Source: Opitutus sp. GAS368 (GTDB lineage: Bacteria; Verrucomicrobiota; Verrucomicrobiia; Opitutales; Opitutaceae). Taken from it: 50,919 nt of DNA. This document shows, piece after piece, positions 45,483-50,919 of the stretch. Numbering within the stretch: position 1 is the first letter of the stretch; every line of letters starts with the position of its first letter. A program made the position numbers and the translations under genes. The notes beneath the pieces are model-generated. The model was not told the origin of the DNA. It saw only the letters and a program-made list of their open reading frames with translations, and ran no database searches. The stretch covers positions 1 through 50,919 of the forward strand of contig CAMDOF010000037.1 of NCBI GenBank assembly GCA_945903465.1, in the 5' to 3' direction.

Positions 45483-45855
45483 GTAACTGCTCAGGTCGAT
45501 CCCCGGCCATCACGAGCACCGATCACCTCTGGTGCGGTGACCAAAGTTAACATGGGGTCCGCCCAGTCCACTGGGCGGCTCTGAGTCAGGAGACGACCCT
45601 TCCGCACAGGGGACTGTGCGGACCACTTTCGCCGAGCGGTCGCGTTGGGCCCAACTCGCTAGGCTCGGTCGGCAAAGTCCGGAGCAACGCGAGGTCCCCC
45701 TCCCACCACCCACCCAACTCCCGGCTTTGAACCATCCTGCTCTCCTCCTTGGGCGAAGGCGACCCTCCCTCCGCAGTCCGAGTTCAGCCGGAAATTCGGC
45801 TTTCTTCGCGTAACGGGCGCGTTCACCGTCAGCTTTTTCCACCCTGAGCAGTTAC
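45483..45855 (-). mobile_element. IS66-derived MITE with terminal inverted repeats and target duplication
   Basis: 373 bp bounded by GTAACTGCTCAGG at 45483-45495 and its exact complement at 45843-45855. Flanks AAAACGGC (45475-45482) and GAAACGGC (45856-45863) match at 7 of 8 bases, the 8-bp duplication expected of IS66. The element matches, inverted, both ends of the IS66 derivative at 17772-18330 but lacks its transposase fragment: the join is at GGGCCC, before GGCGAAAGTGGTCCGCAC. Two internal palindromes (about 45559-45581 and 45601-45625) lie near one end. It codes for nothing recognisable and would need a transposase in trans. The 390 bases before it (45093-45482) show no gene. Confidence 0.85.
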
Positions 45856-45986
45856 GAAACGGCGGCGCATAATCAGGCGAACGTAGCAGGTAAAGCGGGC
45901 CCCTGCCGTCAGGAATGCGCGGAAATATCGTCTGGTAAATCGGAATAGCCCTCGTCTTGTGGGTTTGGCCTCGTCTTGATGGTGTT

Positions 45987-46637
45987 GTGCCGCATGACCC
46001 CTACGCAGAATTCGATCATAACGTTCTCGATATGATCGAGCAGAGTCCCGTGGGCGCGGTGCCGCGAACGCCGTCCTACCAAGATGCGCTGGATCGTTTG
46101 CGGGCCTCGCATCAGATCTACACCGATTCCGACCACGTGGATGGCTTTGTGACGGTGCGCTCGTTGGCGAAGCGTCCTTGTTTCCAGGCGAATAATTTCG
46201 AGGCGTGGATGGCCGGGTCGATTGAGGCAGGGGCCCTCGAAAGTAACGCGGCGATCTTTGAGCGCTACGTGGCTTCGCTCCCCTTAGCGTGGCGGGTGAA
46301 AGCGGAGTCGATGCGGCTGGTGGTAGCGGGGCGCCCGGCGCATCATCGCAAGCATGGCGGGGTGATTTTACACGATCCGGTGCATACGCTTTTCCTCGTG
46401 CCGGGAGCGGGGCCCAATCCGGGTATCCCCGGTAATTACCTCCACGGCTCGGTGCTGCAACTCGGGGCGAACCCGGATACGGATGGCTGGTCGGTGCACG
46501 TGCACGACCGCGATGATGGAGCGGCGATGTGCGATACGCGGACACTCCGAGAAGCGCAGGAGAAATGGGCGGAGGTCGTCGCCTCGTCGCCGTTTCATCT
46601 CAGCGAGTTGGCGGTGCTGGGGTTTCGCGCGAACTAA
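45987..46637 (+). CDS. Conserved-looking hypothetical protein
   Basis: A protein of about 216 residues from GTG 45987 (the frame is open further up to a TTG at 45957; ATG 46033 is another option). It begins VPHDPYAEFDHNVLDMIEQS, then PVGAVPRTPSYQDALDRLRA and SHQIYTDSDHVDGFVTVRSL. It has a mixed alpha/beta character, no signal peptide and no membrane segment, and ends in SSPFHLSELAVLGFRAN. The His-rich AGRPAHHRKHGGVILHDPVH is notable. I do not recognise the family. Codon use looks like the surrounding genes and the frame is long, so it is probably real. It starts about 130 bases after the MITE. Confidence 0.65.
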   Translation: MPHDPYAEFDHNVLDMIEQSPVGAVPRTPSYQDALDRLRASHQIYTDSDHVDGFVTVRSLAKRPCFQANNFEAWMAGSIEAGALESNAAIFERYVASLPLAWRVKAESMRLVVAGRPAHHRKHGGVILHDPVHTLFLVPGAGPNPGIPGNYLHGSVLQLGANPDTDGWSVHVHDRDDGAAMCDTRTLREAQEKWAEVVASSPFHLSELAVLGFRAN

Positions 46638-46913
46638 CTTTCGAGAAATCGGAGCGGCCCGGTTGCGTCAGGAGGCCGTGTCCCAAGCCGGGTTAATTCA
46701 GCCCGAGCAGCAGGCTCCCCTCCGTCGGTACGCTTTTTTTCTTTAGCGTGGATTTCGTGGTGACCGCCTATTCCCTGCGCCCCGGCGGAAGTCCAGAAAG
46801 CGCAGACGCTGCCGCAAGCCCTCGAGTGGGTCTGGCGCGGCCGATCCGATCAAAGCACCGCAGGAGGAAAAACGCCGGGGGATCGCACTGGTCCGTGTGC
46901 TCCGCGCGCGAAA

Positions 46914-47645
46914 TCACTTCGCCGATGCAAACGCCCCCAAGTCCGTCGCCTTGCCCTTGAACGGGAGGCCGACATCGACGCCCGCGGCGATCAAGTCACT
47001 GCCGAGTGCAAGGTGCAGAAATGTCACGTCGGGCAAATCGCCGTTGGCCTTTCGCGGTTTCACCAGATCGGCCTCATCGAGTCCGAGAAAGTCTGCCGAG
47101 CCCACGGTGACAGGCAGCGAGAAATAATTTACGCTCACGTCGCACGCCGCCACGTCGAGTTCCGCAACCTCCGCAACCTTCGCGCCGCCGGCGAAGCCCA
47201 GATTGTTTTTCAGGCGGTGACCGCGGCCGGGAATGATGGTCTTGTTATCCTTCGGATCGCGGCCGCGCAGGTTGAAGTTGGTGGCGTTCTTGTAGGCGGT
47301 GTTATTCCTCCACTCAATGCCGCCCGGGTGATGGTTTGCGTAGAAACCATTCACCTTGTTGCGCACGGCCACGCTGCGGATCACGACCTGGCGCGGGAGC
47401 GGGTTTGGCAGTTGCGCGACGCTGCGACCGGCTTCGCCGGCGGCCTTGAAGCCGTTGCCGTCGCCGAGCGATTTGAAGTCGGTCGAGAAGCCGTTGTAGA
47501 ATGCCCAGCAGTTTTCGATCCGGCACACTTCGTCGGAGTTGATGAAGTCGTAACCGTCGTCGCTGTTGAACCACGCGCGGCCGCCGGGAAAAATATTTCC
47601 GGTGCTGCCCTTGCGCCCGTGGTAGCCAAACCCATCAGTGTTGCC
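46914..47645 (-). pseudogene. Pectate lyase family 9 (PL9), C-terminal fragment cut by an IS630 relic
   Basis: Minus-strand frame reads NTDGFGYHGRKGSTGNIFPG, GRAWFNSDDGYDFINSDEV, ENCWAFYNGFSTDFKSLGDG, VNGFYANHHPGGIEWRNNTA and KNATNFNLRG, the parallel-beta-helix core of PL9 pectate lyases with the Asp/Asn-rich calcium and catalytic ladder. The C-terminus is intact (PFKGKATDLGAFASAK). About 240 residues remain. Upstream of GNTDGF the frame is the antisense of an IS630 transposase fragment, so the N-terminal part including the signal peptide is lost. Probably non-functional. Confidence 0.8.
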
Positions 47646-47890
47646 CGCACCCCTCAGGACTGGGCTCGGTTCATCAAGGCCATACTCGATGAACGCTGTC
47701 CGCCGGCGACCAAAGTCCGACTGGTGATGGACAACCAGAGCACCCACGACATCGCCTCACTTTACGACACCTTCGGGCCAGCCGAAGCCCGTCGCCAGGC
47801 CGAATGCCTCGAAATCCACTACCCGCCTAAACATGGCCGTTGGTTGAATATGGCGGCTCAATTGAGTTGCGCCTGCGCGCAGGAGACGGT
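47643..47890 (+). pseudogene. IS630-family transposase internal fragment
   Basis: Reads RTPQDWARFIKAILDERCPP, then KVRLVMDNQSTHDIASLYDT, FGPAEARRQAECLEIHYPPK and HGRWLNMAAQLSCACAQ. These are the second catalytic Asp (MDN-STH) and the HYTPKHGSWLNMAE block of IS630 transposases, but the Glu after NMA is replaced and the reading drifts off. Both ends are missing. It is fused in frame to the following gene only by chance. It belongs to a different IS630 subgroup from the relic at 10706. Confidence 0.82.
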
Positions 47891-48056
47891 GATCGTCAAT
47901 TCCTTTTTATCTCACATGCCGATCCGTCCAACGCCCGGTCACGCCCTTTGTCTCGCTCCTAGACATCGGCCGCCAGATCCGCCGCAAGGCATCGCGCTGA
48001 CAAGTCTGCTTGCGCGCAGTGCGTGGGCGGACGGCCGGCGGGTTTCCCCGGGGCTG

Positions 48057-50102
48057 ATGATCGGGCTGGCCACGTTTGGCATTCTCGCGCTGGAGCTCGC
48101 GCTGATCCGCTGGACGTCGTCGCAAATCCGTGTCTTCGCGTATTTCAACAACTTGGTTTTGATCGGCACGTTTCTGGGGATGGGGCTGGGAGTGGCGCTC
48201 GGCCGGCGGTGGCCGGGACTGGTTTATCTCGTGCTGCCCGCGCTGCTGGTTGTGGCGTTGCCGCTGGCGTTCTCGGATTCGCTCGGACTTGTCCACCTGC
48301 GGTTTCCTGATCGCAGTGTCTCGCTGTGGGGTATCGAGCGCTTCGATGCTGACGGGTGGACGTTCACGCGCAGCCTCGCGATTTTCCTCAGTCTGTTCAC
48401 CGGCCTGGTCGCGGTGTTCACGTGTGCGGGTGCCGCGCTCGGACATCTGTTTCCGCGCCTGCCCGCGCTAAAGGCTTACAACGCGGACCTCGTTGGATCG
48501 CTGGCGGGTGTTCTGGTTTTCTCGCTGGCGGCATGGCTGCACGCGGGGCCGGCCGTGTGGCTGGCGCTGGGGGCGTTGCCGTTTGTATGGCTGACGTGCG
48601 GCCGGATCGATGCCGTGCTGGCGGTGGGCGTGATCGCGCTCGGCCAATACTCGGTGCAAGGCGCCGTGTTCTCGCCTTACAATCGGATCGCCATGCAGCC
48701 GGGCGCCATGTCGCTGGAACTTGAGGTCAACCGCGACTTTCACCAATATCTCCACGACTTCTCGTCCGCCCGCTTGGACAACCCGTCCCTCAATCCCGCT
48801 CTCGGCGCATTGCTGCACGATGTGGCGCGCCTGTATGCGCTGCCGTTCACGATCAACACCCAGCGGACCTCGGCCGTGGTGGTGGGCGCAGGGACCGGCA
48901 ACGACGTGCAGGCCGCGTTGCGCGCCGGCTATCGGCAGGTGACCAGCGTCGACATCGATCCGCGCATCATCGAAATCGGCCGACAGTCCCATCCCGAACA
49001 TCCCTACTCGCAACCGGGCGTGCGCACAGTCGTGGACGATGCGCGCTCATTTTTCGGCAGCGACCAAGGAGCGTATGACGTCGTGTGTTTTGGCCTGCTC
49101 GATTCGCACGCGATGACCTCGGCGATGTCGACTCTGCGGTTGGACAATTACGTCTACACGGAAGAAGGCATCCGAGCGGCGTGGCAGCACGTCGCTCCGG
49201 GCGGACATTTGTCGCTGGCGATTTCCTGCAATGCCGGGCGCTGGTTTTTCGAGCGCCTCTATTGGACCGTGACGCGCGCCACCGGTCGCGAGCCGATCGC
49301 GTTCTACAGTCCGTTGCACAGCTCCACCGTAACGTTCGTCGTGCCTCGCCAAGGCGCGGCACTCGTGCTCGCCGAAATCAAATCGCGCCAGCAGATACCG
49401 CCGTCCGCGTCGCAGGAGAGCACGCTCACCCCGAGCGACGACTGGCCCTTTTTGTATGTGCGGCCCGGGGCGTTTCCGTGGGGCTATGCGGCGGTGCTGA
49501 GCTTCGTGCTCTTGCTGGCGGGGGTGACCGTGCCGTGGGCGTTCGAGATGCGGCGCGGGACGGGCGCGTTCGACGGGCCGCTGTTCCTGATGGGGGCGGC
49601 GTTTTTGCTCATCGAAACGCGAGGAGTGACGAGCATGTCCCTGCTCTTTGGGTCCACGTGGATCGTGAATGCGGTGATTTTCAGCGGCATCCTCCTAATG
49701 GTGTTGCTGGCCAATCTCGTGGTGCAGCGGTGGGACCTCCGGCGTCCGCTGCCGTGGTTCATCGGGCTCTTCGCCGCGATGGCGCTGCTTTACTTGTTTC
49801 CTGTGTCGTGGATGCAGTCGCTGCCGCTGGGCTCGCGCGTTCTGCTCGCCGGCCTGATCACGGGGCTGCCCGTGGGATTTGCCGGCCTGATCGTCCCGAT
49901 GTTGCTCGCGCGCTCGACCCAACCGACCGCCGCGCTCGGCTCGAACCTGCTCGGGGCCGTGCTCGGGGGGTGCCTCGAATACTACTCAATGCTCGGCGGC
50001 CTGAAGTCGACGGCGCTGATGGCCCTGATCCTCTACCTCACGGCTTTCGTGTGGATGCGCCGGTTGGGGTCAAGCCAACGGGGCCAAGCCGCGAGGTGCT
50101 AG
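48057..50102 (+). CDS. Spermidine-synthase-like (SpeE) domain in a polytopic membrane protein
   Basis: A 681-residue protein. Residues 1-210: about seven hydrophobic segments (IGLATFGILALELALIRWTS, FNNLVLIGTFLGMGLGVALG). About 265-440: a Rossmann methyltransferase/aminopropyltransferase-like domain with SAVVVGAGTGNDVQAALRAG, VTSVDIDPRIIEIG and VVDDARSFF. About 470-681: six more membrane segments. Such bacterial SpeE-like membrane fusions are common but their reaction is unproven; some lack polyamine activity. The ATG at 48057 is chosen because upstream codons belong to the IS630 relic and a Pro/Arg-rich stretch; a start nearer 47917 is possible. The stop overlaps a short dispersed repeat. Confidence 0.8.
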   Translation: MIGLATFGILALELALIRWTSSQIRVFAYFNNLVLIGTFLGMGLGVALGRRWPGLVYLVLPALLVVALPLAFSDSLGLVHLRFPDRSVSLWGIERFDADGWTFTRSLAIFLSLFTGLVAVFTCAGAALGHLFPRLPALKAYNADLVGSLAGVLVFSLAAWLHAGPAVWLALGALPFVWLTCGRIDAVLAVGVIALGQYSVQGAVFSPYNRIAMQPGAMSLELEVNRDFHQYLHDFSSARLDNPSLNPALGALLHDVARLYALPFTINTQRTSAVVVGAGTGNDVQAALRAGYRQVTSVDIDPRIIEIGRQSHPEHPYSQPGVRTVVDDARSFFGSDQGAYDVVCFGLLDSHAMTSAMSTLRLDNYVYTEEGIRAAWQHVAPGGHLSLAISCNAGRWFFERLYWTVTRATGREPIAFYSPLHSSTVTFVVPRQGAALVLAEIKSRQQIPPSASQESTLTPSDDWPFLYVRPGAFPWGYAAVLSFVLLLAGVTVPWAFEMRRGTGAFDGPLFLMGAAFLLIETRGVTSMSLLFGSTWIVNAVIFSGILLMVLLANLVVQRWDLRRPLPWFIGLFAAMALLYLFPVSWMQSLPLGSRVLLAGLITGLPVGFAGLIVPMLLARSTQPTAALGSNLLGAVLGGCLEYYSMLGGLKSTALMALILYLTAFVWMRRLGSSQRGQAARC

Positions 50103-50104
50103 TC
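50066..50104. repeat. Third copy of the GGGGTCAAGC...GCTAGTC repeat
   Basis: GGGGTCAAGC at 50066 and GCGAGGTGCTAGTC ending at 50104 match the two copies at 24501-24683. It supplies the last codons of the SpeE-like gene. Confidence 0.55.
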
Positions 50105-50315
50105 TGAGACAACTAGGTGCGGACGATCGGAGCGTCGCGGTTGCATGGGAGCGGTCGCGGATAATGGGCGGGCAAAGGGGCTCAACCGACCAGGGCTCAA
50201 CCGACGGGGTCAGGTTGATAATATTTCACTTAATCCGGTTGACCCACGCCCCGGCCCCGCGGACCTACCGTATCCAAGAATCCATGACGAATCGCTCCGC
50301 GGCCGCGCCGCCGTC

Positions 50316-50522
50316 ATGGACCCGCGGGACGACTTCGATCAGACCGGCTTCACGTGGCCAAGCGCACCCGTCGATCCCGCGGACGCGTCTGGGCAAGCCG
50401 AGTTGTTTGCCGACGACTACGCCCGGCCCGACGCCGCCGCGAGCGAACCGGTCTTCTGGACAGAGCCCACCCGCCCCGACGACCAGCGCCACCCCTCAGC
50501 CGACGCCCCCGAGTCGGCCTGA
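50316..50522 (+). CDS. Possible small acidic protein
   Basis: A 68-residue frame from ATG 50316: MDPRDDFDQTGFTWPSAPVD then PADASGQAELFADDYARPDA and so on to PSADAPESA. It is strongly acidic and Pro/Ala-rich, with no domain I recognise. The frame is open further upstream to 50145 but that part is unlike protein. Upstream (50205-50226) GGGGTCAGGTTGATAATATT resembles sequences found at the edges of REP-associated transposase loci, so this could instead be mobile-element debris. The remaining bases 50103-50315 and 50523-50744 show no gene. Confidence 0.3.
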   Translation: MDPRDDFDQTGFTWPSAPVDPADASGQAELFADDYARPDAAASEPVFWTEPTRPDDQRHPSADAPESA

Positions 50523-50744
50523 GAATTTTTTTTAAAAACGCTTGCTCCTTGACCCCGAGCAATCCGGGGGTCTGTCTGCCGCGCATCGTAACCTCCGCGA
50601 TGATTGCCCAAGCCAACGGCAAGCCGCGCCTCGATTCGCACTCAAAATCCCCCTTGCCGCCGCCGCTCCAAAGTAACCCGCCTCATCCGAATCCGCCGCC
50701 CTCTCAAAATCGACTCTTTTACCCCTCCTTTATCCCAATCCCAC

Positions 50745-50796
50745 CATGCCCCTCCCCTTAAACCCCGCCCCCCGCAAATCCAGTTTCCTAGCAATA
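50745..50796 (+). promoter_or_regulatory. Shared upstream element, copy 3 (exported protein at window end)
   Basis: CATGCCCCTCCCCTTAAACC then CCCCCGCAAATCCAGTTTCC and TAG. Same sequence and orientation as upstream of the TonB receptor start (24441-24475 on the minus strand), and a diverged copy precedes the molybdoenzyme gene. It sits 40-90 bases upstream of the probable GTG start at 50836. Confidence 0.5.
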
Positions 50797-50835
50797 CTAA
50801 CGACCGGTGAACTTACGCTGACTCGCGGCCACCCC

Positions 50836-50919
50836 GTGAAAACCGCCGCCGGCTTCCTGCTGTTTTTCAGTGCAACTCTGCTTGCCGCTGCCGCGGATCT
50901 TGCGCCCGGCGTGCGCAAG
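50836..50919 (+). CDS. N-terminus of an exported protein (continues beyond window)
   Basis: GTG 50836 opens VKTAAGFLLFFSATLLAAAA followed by DLAPGVRK, a good signal peptide (Lys, hydrophobic core, Ala-rich cleavage site). Only 28 codons are visible. The frame is also open from ATG 50746, giving a 30-residue polar extension ahead of the signal, which I think is less likely. The shared leader element lies just upstream, as for the TonB receptor. Confidence 0.5.
   Translation, partial: MKTAAGFLLFFSATLLAAAADLAPGVRK

Noticed and set aside
47013..48056. A 1029-residue open frame leading into the SpeE-like protein
   Set aside because: Its first part is the antisense of the PL9 lyase fragment and its second an IS630 transposase relic; they are joined to the SpeE-like gene only by chance absence of stops.
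1..50919. CRISPR arrays, tRNA or rRNA genes
   Set aside because: No regularly spaced repeat-spacer pattern was seen; the tandem repeats present have no spacers. I recognised no tRNA cloverleaf or rRNA sequence by eye; tRNAscan and Rfam searches would settle it.

Overview
The window looks like a chromosomal segment of a GC-rich Verrucomicrobiota bacterium, most likely of the Opitutales/Opitutaceae type. The grounds are the DUF1592-DUF1552 gene pair, a formylglycine sulfatase next to a secreted esterase, a relic of a family-9 pectate lyase, a very long TonB-dependent receptor, many alternative start codons and weak Shine-Dalgarno signals. No rRNA, tRNA or CRISPR array was recognised. Taxonomy is an inference from gene content, not from a marker gene.

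Layout. 1-10.1 kb is housekeeping: the 3' part of glycogen phosphorylase; a compact ydbH-ynbE-ydbL set (outer-membrane lipid homeostasis); a BMP-type nucleoside/purine ABC transporter operon (binding protein, double ATPase, two permeases) closed by a gamma-carbonic-anhydrase-like protein; then, on the minus strand, a periplasmic rhodanese and dihydrofolate reductase separated by a terminator.

10.2-19.7 kb is an accessory, decaying island. It holds IS630 and IS66 relics, three copies of a dispersed non-coding repeat (about 10.5, 13.4 and 19.4 kb), a GT39-like membrane glycosyltransferase, a small plasmid/ICE-like conserved protein, and a striking 1243-residue fusion: HIT domain, HKD/PLD nuclease, SF2 helicase, unassigned region, LexA/S24-like domain. 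That fusion is the best candidate here for an undescribed system, probably DNA defence or repair.

19.7-25.4 kb carries a Tat-exported sulfite-oxidase-like molybdoenzyme, a 1076-residue TonB receptor, and a frameshifted ExoX-C-terminal-like pseudogene among direct repeats. The two intact genes share an upstream sequence that recurs at the right edge of the window ahead of another exported protein.

25.4-39 kb is envelope glycan and polysaccharide metabolism: two polytopic GT-C-like proteins, an esterase and a sulfatase, gmd and fcl (GDP-mannose to GDP-L-fucose), and a membrane-TPR protein of TMTC-like layout. A 280-bp GCG-rich microsatellite lies immediately upstream of gmd.

39-43.2 kb is the DUF1592/DUF1552 pair. 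43.3-45.1 kb holds a J-domain protein and a DUF2293 protein. 45.4-48 kb is again scarred: a 373-bp IS66-derived MITE with terminal inverted repeats and a probable 8-bp target duplication, then a pectate-lyase gene cut by an IS630 fragment. The window ends with a spermidine-synthase-like membrane protein and the first codons of an exported protein.
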